A stretch of 64,000 nt of DNA from Acinetobacter johnsonii CIP 64.6 (GTDB lineage: Bacteria > Pseudomonadota > Gammaproteobacteria > Pseudomonadales > Moraxellaceae). This document shows positions 53,950-63,754 of this stretch, piece by piece. The position numbers and the translations under genes are program-made. Position 1 is the stretch's first letter. Every line of letters begins with the position of its first letter. The notes beneath the pieces were generated by a model. That model saw nothing but the letters and a program-made list of their open reading frames with translations. It did not search any database and was not told the DNA's origin. The stretch spans positions 913,731 through 977,730 of the forward strand of contig NZ_KB849236.1 in assembly GCF_000368045.1 (NCBI RefSeq), given 5' to 3'.

Positions 53950-55911
53950 GTGGAGCAAAACGATAAGCTTAAGCAATATCAAAGTCTTGCTATACAGTTA
54001 AGACAAGTTGTTCCGAGTATTCAGCAGCTTCATCACGAGCAGTCCACTTTTCTATCTACACTCAATGTGCAAAACGTTTTAAGTGTCGAGGCAAAAACAC
54101 AACGGATCCAAATTTTAAATCATTGTTTTCATATTCAGTTTTATGCGCCAGCTGAACAGGTGGAGCTGTGTGTCCCGCAGTTTATTTATCAAGGACACTA
54201 TGCAGAAGCGCTAGAAGAGTTTTGTTTACACGACATTGTGTTTTTAGTGGGTGATCAATCTCCACAACATTCTTTGTATTTGCGCAATAAAGTTAAACAG
54301 CTGCGTCAGCTGATTCTTCAACAGGTGTTTGTTTTGTTCGATGGGCCGAGTCGCGTGCAAACGATTTTAACTGAAATAAGGGAAACGCAATCAGAACTCT
54401 TTCAACAGTTATGCCAGCAAGTTGAATTCAATGCAGCTGATCCAGCTTCTGAGCGAAGTTTGCTGGCCGAGTTGCAGCGCTTATGCTGCTTAGATGCAGA
54501 TCAGGCGGAAGATATTTTACCCTTACAGTCTTTGATGAATAGTTATGATGAGCTGTGTTGTAGTGCCAATCAATTCTTAGAACCACATGTTTATCGCATT
54601 ATACAAACGGCATTTCCTGAACGGTTTTCTTTACAGGAGTTGATGGATCATACGCACGACATTCACTTGTTATATCCGCATGCTAAAGAGCAGTCCCATA
54701 TGCTCGGCTTTGTGCGGCTTATGCATCGGGATCTTTGGTTATCGCGTGATTTGTTGTCAAAGCAGCATTTTTTAAAAACTAAAACCAAGCTATGGCAAAA
54801 GAAGGTCGCAAAACTCCCAATTTTTGATGAAAGCCGTACCGTAAATTGGTTATTCAAACAAAAAGCGGTGGTGACAGACTGGGTGAGTCAAAATATTCAG
54901 CACAGTAGTATACGCGTTGCCGTAACGGCTTTAAGTTATCTCGATACGCAGTCTTATCATCCTGAAATTATTGTCACGACTTTAAAGTACTTCCAACATG
55001 TCGCGGCGCGTTTATTTATACAAAGTTGCTATGAACATGCCTTACAACAGCATTGGTTTGAGCTTGAGACCAACCAGCATGTGGTCTTAAAAAATAGACG
55101 CCAAGATATGGATGATCAGCGGATAGCGATCAGCCCGTCTATTTTGTATTTAGATGAATGGCTCGAACTGCTGCGCCGTGTGGTCGAACAACAGCCCGAA
55201 TGGGGGAAACGGGTTTACATAAAATTGAGTCGTGTAATGCAGGCCTATATTCAGCATTTAGATAAAATTGTGCAGGAACTTCCTGAAGACTTAGTGATTT
55301 ATTTTAGCGAAGATAAGCAACAACACCGTGATTTTTATCTTCAGTTAAAGCAACATAAACTGCATATTGAAAGCTTTCGACAGTTGTTTTATTTAAATCG
55401 GCCCCCTTTACGAATTTCGGTGTTTGATGCTTATGTGCGTGATTATTTGCCTGAACATTTCGAGACGCAAAAGGAGGTTTTAAAAAATGTCACATGGAAG
55501 AGCCTATTTCATCAGGCCGTGCAGTGGCATGATCAATTGCATAGCCAAGAGTTACTTGCGGAACTGAAACGAAAGCTTGGGTGTGTCTCATGGCAACCAA
55601 TCAGTCATGAGGCTTATTATTTTATTGAGAGTTGGGTGTTTGAGGAGCTGAAAGATATTGATCGCATCATTGCTGAGTCACGTCGCTTTCAACATTGCTT
55701 AGCAGCCAGTTTTGCTGAGCGAATTATTGTGCGCGAATATGCTGCATTTCATATGAGTCATACCGACGCACAGCGACATTTGACGCTCGCTTGTCATTAT
55801 ATTGCAGGGCAACTGTTATTTGATCAGCTTGAATATCCAAATAACCAAAAAGCGCTACCCGATGATGTTGTCGTCGCTGAACAATTCATTGTCATGCTGA
55901 ATCAAACCTAA
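53950..55911 (+). CDS. Large hypothetical protein (653 aa)
   Basis: Not recognised. It starts with GTG behind GAGGAA. A soluble, mostly helical protein rich in Gln, His and Leu (QYQSLAIQLRQVVPSIQQLH at the start). There is no signal peptide, membrane segment or nucleotide-binding motif. The last third (RQLFYLNRPPLRISVFDAYV, then SRRFQHCLAASFAERIIVRE) may be a separate domain; a distant resemblance to PcfJ-like proteins is possible but weak. It precedes the PIF1-type helicase by 130 bases on the same strand, so they may work together. Confidence 0.7.
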   Translation: MEQNDKLKQYQSLAIQLRQVVPSIQQLHHEQSTFLSTLNVQNVLSVEAKTQRIQILNHCFHIQFYAPAEQVELCVPQFIYQGHYAEALEEFCLHDIVFLVGDQSPQHSLYLRNKVKQLRQLILQQVFVLFDGPSRVQTILTEIRETQSELFQQLCQQVEFNAADPASERSLLAELQRLCCLDADQAEDILPLQSLMNSYDELCCSANQFLEPHVYRIIQTAFPERFSLQELMDHTHDIHLLYPHAKEQSHMLGFVRLMHRDLWLSRDLLSKQHFLKTKTKLWQKKVAKLPIFDESRTVNWLFKQKAVVTDWVSQNIQHSSIRVAVTALSYLDTQSYHPEIIVTTLKYFQHVAARLFIQSCYEHALQQHWFELETNQHVVLKNRRQDMDDQRIAISPSILYLDEWLELLRRVVEQQPEWGKRVYIKLSRVMQAYIQHLDKIVQELPEDLVIYFSEDKQQHRDFYLQLKQHKLHIESFRQLFYLNRPPLRISVFDAYVRDYLPEHFETQKEVLKNVTWKSLFHQAVQWHDQLHSQELLAELKRKLGCVSWQPISHEAYYFIESWVFEELKDIDRIIAESRRFQHCLAASFAERIIVREYAAFHMSHTDAQRHLTLACHYIAGQLLFDQLEYPNNQKALPDDVVVAEQFIVMLNQT

Positions 55912-56042
55912 TAACCAAGCTCTTAAAATTTAAACAACAATGGACCTAATTTGTCGCACATCATTTACTGTGTGACGAGATCTGCTTAACTTTTTTGCAA
56001 AAACTCGGTAGGCTATAGCCGTTCATCAATGGTATAGGTCTT

Positions 56043-57758
56043 ATGAAGCAAGAAACTGCACTCAAACTCTTAAAAGCGGGCGAAAATGTCTTTTTAACCG
56101 GTTCCGCTGGTGCAGGAAAAACCTATACGCTGAACCAATACATTAACTATTTAAAAGCCCGTAAAGTGCCTGTGGCGATTACAGCTTCTACAGGTATTGC
56201 CGCGACGCATATGAATGGCATGACCATTCATACTTGGGCCGGTATAGGGATTAAAGATGCCTTGGGGGAAGATGAACTCAAACGCATGAAAGAACGTAAA
56301 TACTTAAAAGAGCATTTAGAAAATGCCCAAGTCTTAATCATCGATGAAATTTCGATGCTACATGCTAAGCAACTCAATTTGGTCAATAAAGTCCTCAAGT
56401 TCTTTAAAGAAAGTGAAGAGCCGTTTGGCGGGATTCAAGTGATCGTTGCAGGTGATTTCTTCCAGTTACCGCCAGTCGGTAAAAATGAAGAACGCAATCG
56501 CGATAAATTCTGTTTTATGTCTGATGCTTGGGTGGAAGCTAAATTTCGCGTGTGTTATTTGACTGAGCAGCACCGTCAGGGCAATGATTATCTCAATGAT
56601 ATTTTAAATGCCATTCGTGGTCAGAGTATTAACTCTGAGCACTTGCAGGCTTTACAAGCCACACGTCAGCAAGATATTGGAGAAACCTTTACACGTCTAT
56701 ATACGCATAATATGGACGTGGACACCATCAACTTCAAACATCTGAATGAAATTGAAAATGAAGGCCGACAGTTTGAGGCGGTGTGTGATGGCAATGACAA
56801 GCTTATTGAAACGTTAAAGTCTTCTGTGCGTGCACCTGAAAATTTAACCCTCAAGAAAAATGCCAAAGTAATGTTTGTAAAGAACAACTTTGATGTGGGC
56901 TATATCAACGGTAGCTTAGGCGAAGTGGTGGGCTTTGAAGAAGATGATGACTTTGGGATCTTGCCGAAAGTCAAACTGACTGATGGCACGGTACTGGTGG
57001 TCGAGCCTGAAACGTGGTCAGTGGACAATGATGCAGGTAAAACCATTGCCAGTTTTCAGCAAATTCCATTGCGTTTGGCATGGGCCATCACCATCCATAA
57101 GTCACAAGGGATGACTTTAGCGGCAGCGGAAATTAATCTTAGTCATACTTTTGAAAAAGGACAGGGCTATGTGGCTTTGTCGCGCTTAAAGACTTTGGAC
57201 GGTTTAAGGTTATTGGGTTTTAATGAACAAGCCTTGGAGTTAGATAGTCTTGCCATTAAGGCAGACCGCCGCTTCCAAGAACTATCCGATGAAGCCGAAA
57301 CACATTTCGAGGCCATTGATCTTGAGCCACAGCACAAGGCCTTTATCCGTCACTGTGGCGGAACGCTCAATGAAATTGAGATTGAGCGAAATGAAAAGAA
57401 AATTGCTCGTAATGCAGGTAAAGCCAACTATGCCTCTGCAACACTCGATGAAACACGTGAATTGTTTGAAGGTGGTTATGAAATTGCAGATATCGCACAA
57501 GAGCGCGGTTTGACGGCTGCAACTATTATCAACCATTTGGCAAAGTTGCATAAAGAGCAAGGCTTGGATATTTCCGTGGCACATCCTGGAGAAGAAGTAG
57601 TTGAGCAAGTGCGGAAAATTTATAAACGCTTAATGAAGCGTCAGCAAACAGAACACTTTAGCGAAGATGGTGCGATTAAGCTTCGTCCTATTGTGGAACT
57701 GACCAATCCACGTATGGGCTATGACCAAGTTCGTTTAGCGCTGTTATATATTGAATAA
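56043..57758 (+). CDS. PIF1/RecD-type DNA helicase with C-terminal helix-turn-helix domain
   Basis: 571 residues. Superfamily 1B helicase motifs are clear. Walker A is LTGSAGAGKTYTL (residues 18-30), Walker B LIIDEISMLHAK, and GDFFQLPPVG is motif III. AWAITIHKSQGMTLAAAEIN and GQGYVALSRLKTLDGL are the late motifs of PIF1/RecD. It moves 5' to 3' in known members. The last 130 residues carry a helix-turn-helix (ELFEGGYEIADIAQERGLTA) like that at the end of RecQ-type proteins. A stand-alone helicase of this type is found in several bacteria; its role here is not shown. Confidence 0.85.
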   Translation: MKQETALKLLKAGENVFLTGSAGAGKTYTLNQYINYLKARKVPVAITASTGIAATHMNGMTIHTWAGIGIKDALGEDELKRMKERKYLKEHLENAQVLIIDEISMLHAKQLNLVNKVLKFFKESEEPFGGIQVIVAGDFFQLPPVGKNEERNRDKFCFMSDAWVEAKFRVCYLTEQHRQGNDYLNDILNAIRGQSINSEHLQALQATRQQDIGETFTRLYTHNMDVDTINFKHLNEIENEGRQFEAVCDGNDKLIETLKSSVRAPENLTLKKNAKVMFVKNNFDVGYINGSLGEVVGFEEDDDFGILPKVKLTDGTVLVVEPETWSVDNDAGKTIASFQQIPLRLAWAITIHKSQGMTLAAAEINLSHTFEKGQGYVALSRLKTLDGLRLLGFNEQALELDSLAIKADRRFQELSDEAETHFEAIDLEPQHKAFIRHCGGTLNEIEIERNEKKIARNAGKANYASATLDETRELFEGGYEIADIAQERGLTAATIINHLAKLHKEQGLDISVAHPGEEVVEQVRKIYKRLMKRQQTEHFSEDGAIKLRPIVELTNPRMGYDQVRLALLYIE

Positions 57759-57859
57759 CATCTTAAAAGTAGGGCGTTTCGTGCAGAAATTTCTTACTTA
57801 CATTGCCCAGAACTTCAGTTAAACTGAATTTTAAGGGATAAGAATAACTTAGAATCGTA

Positions 57860-58843
57860 ATGAAATTGACAGCTTGGTACACGCTACGCAAATTTGTTTA
57901 TAACAATTTGCATAATGAGGATTATGAGACGCCCTTAAGTCGAGGGTTAAACTATTTTCTGATTGCACTGATTATGAGTAATGCTGCTGCGGTCTTGCTG
58001 GAGTCGGTGCAAAAGTACTATGTGTTGTATCAAGACTTTTTCTATTATTTTGAAATCTTTTCTATTGTCGTTTTTAGCGTCGAATATCTCTTACGTTTTT
58101 GGTCAATTGCTGAATCTAATAGTTTTGAGTCGGATTGGAAAAACCGCCTAAATTGGGTCAAAAGTGGTGGGGCGATTATCGACCTCTTGGCTATTCTACC
58201 TGCGTATTTAAACTTCTTTGTTCAGTTCGATTTGCGATTCTTAAGAATTGTTCGTCTGCTGCGACTTCTCAAGTTAACCCGCTATTTTGTCTCGCTACAA
58301 ATTTTATTACGAGTCATCGAGCGCGAAAAAGGCTCATTTCAAGCAGTTATTTTCATCTTAATGATTATGATCATTATGGCGGCTGCGGGGGTATATTTGA
58401 TTGAAAGTCAGGCACAACCTGAAGTTTTTAGCTCTATTCCAGCTTCAATGTGGTGGGCCGTAGTCACACTGACCACCGTGGGGTATGGTGATGTGACACC
58501 TATTACGCCGCTAGGACGCTTTTTGGGTGCGATTATTACCATCTTAGGGGTAGGTTTAGCGGCATTGCCTGCGGGTATTTTAGCCAATGGTTTAGCCAAT
58601 GAACTTGAGCAGCGTAAAGAAAAACTTGAACTCAGATTTCGAGAACTAATCCAAAATAGCGATATTGATTTTGTTTTAGAAACAGAAAAAATTGAAGAAG
58701 TTCGTAAAGAAGTTGGGCTGACCAAAGAGCAAACACACGATATTATTTTACAGCTCATTCGTGAACAAAAAGAAGAATCTTTAAGGCAAGAGCGTGAGCA
58801 ATATGCCTATTGTCCACACTGTGGGAAGAAACTACCTGAATAA
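57860..58843 (+). CDS. Voltage-gated potassium channel with C-terminal CxxC
   Basis: 327 residues. Six membrane segments are readable. The S4 voltage sensor is RFLRIVRLLRLLKLTRYF and the selectivity filter is TTVGYGDVTP (near residue 207). The cytosolic part is a charged coiled coil (ELEQRKEKLELRFRELIQ) that ends in CPHCGKKLPE. This is half of a zinc ribbon, so subunits of the tetramer might share a zinc. Such tails are unusual among Kv channels. No regulatory partner is adjacent. Confidence 0.88.
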   Translation: MKLTAWYTLRKFVYNNLHNEDYETPLSRGLNYFLIALIMSNAAAVLLESVQKYYVLYQDFFYYFEIFSIVVFSVEYLLRFWSIAESNSFESDWKNRLNWVKSGGAIIDLLAILPAYLNFFVQFDLRFLRIVRLLRLLKLTRYFVSLQILLRVIEREKGSFQAVIFILMIMIIMAAAGVYLIESQAQPEVFSSIPASMWWAVVTLTTVGYGDVTPITPLGRFLGAIITILGVGLAALPAGILANGLANELEQRKEKLELRFRELIQNSDIDFVLETEKIEEVRKEVGLTKEQTHDIILQLIREQKEESLRQEREQYAYCPHCGKKLPE

Positions 58844-58929
58844 ATCGGTGTAAAAAGGCATGTGAAAAACGTTAAAATTGTACATTTATACACATGCCTT
58901 ACTTTATCTGAATAGAAATCTAGATTGGT

Positions 58930-60150
58930 CTAACAAGTCTGATTTGCATCACTTTTACATGCGGATATCGACTTTTTCTCATGCTGAAAAGCCACCAGCA
59001 AAATAATTAGCCCACCCAAACTTAGTAGAACCCCGACCCATATTGGAGCTAACCAACCTAAACCTTGGCTAATTAACCAGCCGCCCAGGAAGGCACCAAA
59101 AGCATTGGCAATATTAAATGCAGAGTGATTCAGCGAAGCAGCTAAGCCTTGTGCATTGCCAGCGACATCCATTAATCGGGTTTGTAGTAAAGGCCCCAAA
59201 CCTGCAATACTGAAGCTGACTAAGAAGAGTGCAATAAAAGCAGTGGCAAGGTGATCCATAGATAAAGCACAAAGTACATAAGAGCAGGCATTGGAAACTA
59301 AGACCCAAATAATCGCCTTGTTTAAGTTTTTATCGGCAAAGTGTCCTGCGACTATACCACCGATGACTAACCCTAAGCCAATACACGCCAGCGCAAACGG
59401 AATGACTTGAATGCTGGCATGGGTATATTCAGTCAAAATAGGCGATACATAACTATATACAGAGAATAGTCCACCAAATCCAATTGCACCGACAGCAAGC
59501 GTGATCCACATTTGTGTGTTTTTAAGTCCACGCAGTTCATTTTGAATGCTGGCTGTGTGATCCAGCTGCATTTTAGGTAGGCCAAAACAAATCGCGACCA
59601 CGGTCAAAAATGCGATAGATGCAGAAAACTCAAAACCTGCACGCCAACCATACAGCTGACCCAGCCATGTCGCAAAAGGCACACCAATCACGGTCGCGAC
59701 ATTCAGCCCCATCATGAGCATGGCGACAGCCGAAGCGCGCTTTTGCTTTCCTGCAAACTCTGCAACCACCAAAGCGGCAATACCAAAGTAAGCGCCGTGA
59801 GGGAAACCTGCAATAAAACGTGAGATCAACATAGACTCATAGCTGTTTGCGAGTGCTGTACTGGCATTGGCGATACCATAAAACAGCATGAGGCCAATTA
59901 AGAGTGTTTTACGCGGAACTTTTGCGGCCAGAATGGCAATCACAGGCGCGCCAATAGTTACACCCAAAGCATAGGCACTAATGAAATGCCCTGTGACAGG
60001 AATACTGAGTTTGAAACTGTGTGAGATCTCTTGGATGAGTCCCATCGCAACGAACTCAGTAGTCCCAATACAAAAACCACCGAGTGCCAATGCCAAAATA
60101 ATGACAGATAAGTGGCTTGTTGGTGAGATGCTATTTTCTTGAGAGGACAT
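58930..60150 (-). CDS. MFS exporter, AraJ/DHA1 type
   Basis: 406 residues with 12 hydrophobic segments. GGFCIGTTEFVAMGLIQEIS is the N-terminal signature of DHA1-type sugar/drug efflux proteins (AraJ, YdhP). ISRFIAGFPHGAYFGIAALV is the helix 4 block. The substrate is unknown; proton-driven efflux of small metabolites or drugs is likely. Confidence 0.8.
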   Translation of the reverse strand: MSSQENSISPTSHLSVIILALALGGFCIGTTEFVAMGLIQEISHSFKLSIPVTGHFISAYALGVTIGAPVIAILAAKVPRKTLLIGLMLFYGIANASTALANSYESMLISRFIAGFPHGAYFGIAALVVAEFAGKQKRASAVAMLMMGLNVATVIGVPFATWLGQLYGWRAGFEFSASIAFLTVVAICFGLPKMQLDHTASIQNELRGLKNTQMWITLAVGAIGFGGLFSVYSYVSPILTEYTHASIQVIPFALACIGLGLVIGGIVAGHFADKNLNKAIIWVLVSNACSYVLCALSMDHLATAFIALFLVSFSIAGLGPLLQTRLMDVAGNAQGLAASLNHSAFNIANAFGAFLGGWLISQGLGWLAPIWVGVLLSLGGLIILLVAFQHEKKSISACKSDANQTC

Positions 60151-60397
60151 AAATACAGGAGAAAATGAAAAGTATTATACGTTCTTTATCACATGAAAAT
60201 TTGGTTGTTCAAAAAAGTTATAAGTGAACTAAGCAACCATAACATTCATACGAACCCTGAAGATGCTGCACGATGAATATTTATTCATAGTGCTATATTG
60301 AGTGGACATTCTATAAAAAGAAGTCAAATTTAAAGGCAGCAAATACAGATTAATTCGACCTAGCTTGAGAATTTGGATTTTTTTTGTATTCGCTAGG

Positions 60398-60856
60398 CTA
60401 GGGTTGTCCTGTACCAATGATTAGGGTAAGTAAACCAGCTGCAATGAGTGGGCCGACTGGGACGCCACGTAGTAAAGCAACTCCTGCAACGGTTCCGACC
60501 AGCAAGCCTGCAACAACATCAGGTTGGTTAGACATCAGTTTTACGCCGCGCCCGCCTAACCATGCAACCAAAACACCAATGGCGATAGCAAGTAATGATT
60601 TAACACTTAAAAAAGATTTAAAAATACTTTCACCGCTAATTCTACCACTTGCAATAGGTACCAAAACTGCAATGGTTAAAATGATAATCCCGATATTTAA
60701 TCCATGTTGTTGAATTAGAGGAAAGTATTCACTCAGTGGCGTCATCCGTAAAATAATGAGTACTGCCGCAGCAATGGTTACCGCAGAGTTGTGACTGAAA
60801 ATACCGCAAGCCAGCAGGATTAGGAGGACAATCAGGTTCAAATCTAAGTTCGGCAT
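60398..60856 (-). CDS. DUF441 (YeaL-like) membrane protein
   Basis: 152 residues from ATG 60856; a TTG six codons upstream is possible. Four membrane segments. DLNLIVLLILLACGIFSHNS, then KSLLAIAIGVLVAWLGGRGV and GTVAGVALLRGVPVGPLIAA match the conserved DUF441 family. The function is unknown in E. coli too. Confidence 0.85.
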   Translation of the reverse strand: MPNLDLNLIVLLILLACGIFSHNSAVTIAAAVLIILRMTPLSEYFPLIQQHGLNIGIIILTIAVLVPIASGRISGESIFKSFLSVKSLLAIAIGVLVAWLGGRGVKLMSNQPDVVAGLLVGTVAGVALLRGVPVGPLIAAGLLTLIIGTGQP

Positions 60857-60991
60857 AGGGGAGAGACTGGTCAAAAAAACATGTGCATTGTAACGTTTTT
60901 TTAGCCACTCTGCCGAATGATCCGAGTCCTTTGATTGATGTTCCTGTATTTAAGTATAAAATGAGCCTTTATTTAAAAATGTGGTGTGCTG

Positions 60992-61726
60992 ATGCTGTTG
61001 GAAAAAATGTTGCAGTCGCAAGGATTTGGTTCGCGAAAGCATTGCCAACAGTTGATTAAAAATGCAGTCATTGAAATTGATGGGCAAATCATTACTGACC
61101 CTAAACATAAACTCAAATTGGATGCTCTGCACTACAAGGTACATGGCGAGAGCTTTGAATACCGTGAAAAAGTCTATATCGCCTTAAACAAACCTGAAGG
61201 CTATGAATGTTCACATCAGGCGACACATCATTTTAGTGTTTTTGATTTGTTTGACGATGTGCTCTTGAATCGTGGTATTCAGTGTGTAGGTCGTCTAGAT
61301 CAAGACACCACAGGTTTATTGTTACTCACCGATGATGGTCAGTTTTTACAAGCGCTGACACACCCTAAAAAGCATGTGGCAAAAGAGTATCGCATGAAAA
61401 CGGCCGACCCTGTTACAGATGAGCAAGTTCAGCAGCTGGAGCAAGGGGTTGAACTGCGAAATGAAAAAGGGAGTTTTGCTGCAACAGATGTAAAACGCTT
61501 AGCTGAATGTGAACTGCAAATGACCGTGCATCAGGGGGTATATCATCAAGTGAAACGTATGCTTGCGGCAGTGGGAAATAAAGTTGAGAGCTTGCATCGT
61601 CAGCAAATTGGAGCGCTCGACTTAACGGAGATACCAGATTTAGTCGAGGGACGTTGGATCTATTTAAATGCTGAACAAGTGGCTTTAGCCAAGACACGCA
61701 ATGATCTTGAGAGTGAAGGTCTTTAG
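60992..61726 (+). CDS. rsuA: 16S rRNA pseudouridine synthase, RsuA-like
   Basis: About 244 residues from ATG 60992; a GTG two codons upstream is possible. The N-terminal S4 domain is MLQSQGFGSRKHCQQLIKNA. The catalytic Asp is in VGRLDQDTTGLLLLTDDGQF, and the conserved VYHQVKRMLAAVGNKVESLH follows. This architecture fits RsuA (pseudouridine 516 of 16S rRNA). A second pseudouridine synthase of the RluA type is encoded 1 kb downstream. Confidence 0.85.
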   Translation: MLLEKMLQSQGFGSRKHCQQLIKNAVIEIDGQIITDPKHKLKLDALHYKVHGESFEYREKVYIALNKPEGYECSHQATHHFSVFDLFDDVLLNRGIQCVGRLDQDTTGLLLLTDDGQFLQALTHPKKHVAKEYRMKTADPVTDEQVQQLEQGVELRNEKGSFAATDVKRLAECELQMTVHQGVYHQVKRMLAAVGNKVESLHRQQIGALDLTEIPDLVEGRWIYLNAEQVALAKTRNDLESEGL

Positions 61727-61736
61727 ACGTTGAATG

Positions 61737-62177
61737 CTATAGAAAGCAATGATAGGTCTTAAACTCATTATCCGCTACAAAGCCCATGGCTTCATATAAG
61801 CTGTGGGATTGATAATTATTTTTTTGCGTTTCAAGCGTAATACGAATGGCTTTTTCGTGTCGCGCAAACAAAATAGCGGTATCGATCAATTGTTTTGCTG
61901 AGCCATGGCGACGATGCGGTGGAGAAACATAAACATCATCTAAAATATAGTAAGTTGCGCAGGCCACAGAAGAAAAACCTAAATACAGCAGCACAAAACC
62001 TGTAATCACATCGTCTTTGACATGAATGAAGATGACGCTTTGTTCGTTTTCAAGGCGAAGTTTAAGGAACTTTTGGGAAAGTGCTAAATTGGAAGATGCA
62101 CCATAAAATTGGCGATATTCATCAAATAATACAGCAAGTTTTTCTAAGTCTTCTAAAGTGGCACGTCTAACGATCAT
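61737..62177 (-). CDS. GNAT-family N-acetyltransferase
   Basis: 146 residues. YILDDVYVSPPHRRHGSAKQ (motif A) and LETQKNNYQSHSLYEAMGF (motif B) place it in the GNAT superfamily. It has a good GGAGTAAT ribosome site before ATG 62177. The acceptor is unknown. Confidence 0.85.
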   Translation of the reverse strand: MIVRRATLEDLEKLAVLFDEYRQFYGASSNLALSQKFLKLRLENEQSVIFIHVKDDVITGFVLLYLGFSSVACATYYILDDVYVSPPHRRHGSAKQLIDTAILFARHEKAIRITLETQKNNYQSHSLYEAMGFVADNEFKTYHCFL

Positions 62178-62270
62178 GTATTACTCCATGCTGTATTTAT
62201 AATGTTTACATGAAGCATACCTAAGTTTTGAAAGGGATATTTCTAAAATTTGTTTAGAAATGCAACACTG

Positions 62271-62606
62271 TTAAGTTTTGTCACTTTCTCCCAAAATTGC
62301 CGCTAATTCCTCAAAAAGATCAATATGTTCATCGTCTGCAAATAAATCATTGGTTGCAGTTGAGTCTGCACTGGTGATGTGTTCAACCGCTTTTTGTTCT
62401 TGCTTGAGTTTACGTAGTTTAATCAGTTGTTCAAGATTGATGTTCTGGTTTTCAATTGAAAAAGGGATGGATTTGGTTAAAACCACTTGTTTGAAGAACA
62501 AACGAACGGCTTGCGCAGGCGTAATTCCCAGTTGTTTAAACACCGCAAAAGCTTGTTTCTTTTCTTGGGAATCGAGTCGAATTTGATAGACTTCTGTTTT
62601 TCTCAT
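62271..62606 (-). CDS. RelB/DinJ-like antitoxin without a partner toxin
   Basis: 111 residues. The N-terminus is a ribbon-helix-helix DNA-binding domain (YQIRLDSQEKKQAFAVFKQL, then GITPAQAVRLFFKQVVLTK) as in RelB/DinJ antitoxins. The C-terminal half is acidic and helical (ADDEHIDLFEELAAIL). The usual YafQ/RelE toxin gene should follow directly downstream (below 62271), but only about 90 bases separate it from the acetyltransferase. It may be an orphan regulator, or the toxin may have been lost. Confidence 0.75.
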   Translation of the reverse strand: MRKTEVYQIRLDSQEKKQAFAVFKQLGITPAQAVRLFFKQVVLTKSIPFSIENQNINLEQLIKLRKLKQEQKAVEHITSADSTATNDLFADDEHIDLFEELAAILGESDKT

Positions 62607-62718
62607 GATTTTTTAAATAATTTGAACGACTTAAGGGTAGAAGTTATTTTAATCAATTTCATTGTAATTTCAATATTCATACAATGGAATTTTAAATTAT
62701 TTTGTAATGACAAGCAGA

Positions 62719-63633
62719 TTACAATGTCAATTCAGAATTGGAGCTAAACTGCATAAGCTGTTGAGTTACTGGATCTTTAAATGAAAGATGCTTAGCTAAT
62801 AGCTGTAAAGGCTGACTAAAATCATCGTCGGCTTTATGTACAACTTTAGGATAGAACGGATCATTTTTAATCGGAAGACCTAAGAAGTTGAGGTGTACAC
62901 GGAGTTGATGTTGCTTCCCTGTCTCGGGTTTAAGCTCATATTTTGCCCATGTTTCATCATGTTCTAAAAGCAAGATCTCAGTTTCACTGTTCGGTGCTTC
63001 GTCTAGGACTTGCATGGTGTAGAACGGTTCACCTTTTTGCATATGCAGTTTTACTATGCGTGGAAATTTGAGTTCGCGGTTAAACGGTGCAATCGCATGA
63101 TAGGTTTTTTGAACCTGTCGATCTGCAAACATTTGCTGATACAGCCCTCGACTGTGAATACATTTGGAAAACATCACTAAGCCAGCGGTTTCACGGTCAA
63201 GGCGGTGGATGGGCGTTAAATGCTCAATACCTGTTTGTTTTTTCAGGCGCACCAATAGGGTTTGTTGAACATATTGCCCCGTTGGACTGATGGTCAAAAA
63301 GTGCGGCTTATCCACCACTAATAAATGATCGTTTTCAAATAAAATGTCATGCTGAAATGGCACTTCAATTTCATGCGCTAAAAAGCGGTAATAAAACACA
63401 TGCTGATTTTCAAGATATGCCGAATCTGTATGGAGGATATTACCTACAGCGTCATAGACCAAGCCATCATGAAAGCGTTGCTGCCACTCAGTTGCTTCAA
63501 TATGCGGAAATTGGTCAGATAAATACGCCAATAAGGTGTGCGGAGCGGGTGTCAATTTAGGCAGAAACACTTTACTTGCGCTCACGCCATTGAGCATGGG
63601 AGGGCAAAATTCAGCAGGTTTTATGTTGAGCAT
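62719..63633 (-). CDS. RluA-family pseudouridine synthase
   Basis: 304 residues. The catalytic motif is HRLDRETAGLVMFSK. LLVVDKPHFLTISPTGQYVQ is the conserved RluA opening, and GKQHQLRVHLNFLGLPIKND the C-terminal block. There is no S4 domain; an unusual N-terminal part (PAPHTLLAYLSDQFPHIEAT) replaces it. The exact RNA target is unknown. Confidence 0.87.
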   Translation of the reverse strand: MLNIKPAEFCPPMLNGVSASKVFLPKLTPAPHTLLAYLSDQFPHIEATEWQQRFHDGLVYDAVGNILHTDSAYLENQHVFYYRFLAHEIEVPFQHDILFENDHLLVVDKPHFLTISPTGQYVQQTLLVRLKKQTGIEHLTPIHRLDRETAGLVMFSKCIHSRGLYQQMFADRQVQKTYHAIAPFNRELKFPRIVKLHMQKGEPFYTMQVLDEAPNSETEILLLEHDETWAKYELKPETGKQHQLRVHLNFLGLPIKNDPFYPKVVHKADDDFSQPLQLLAKHLSFKDPVTQQLMQFSSNSELTL

Positions 63634-63754
63634 GATGTGCAGGCAATATGTAATCGGTTGGCGCAGTTAAATATGAGATTTCAAGCTTGTGGCTTGGGCA
63701 TTTTGTGAGTCCAGTGCTATCATAATTGTTCTTTTGTCACTTGTCGTGAGTATT

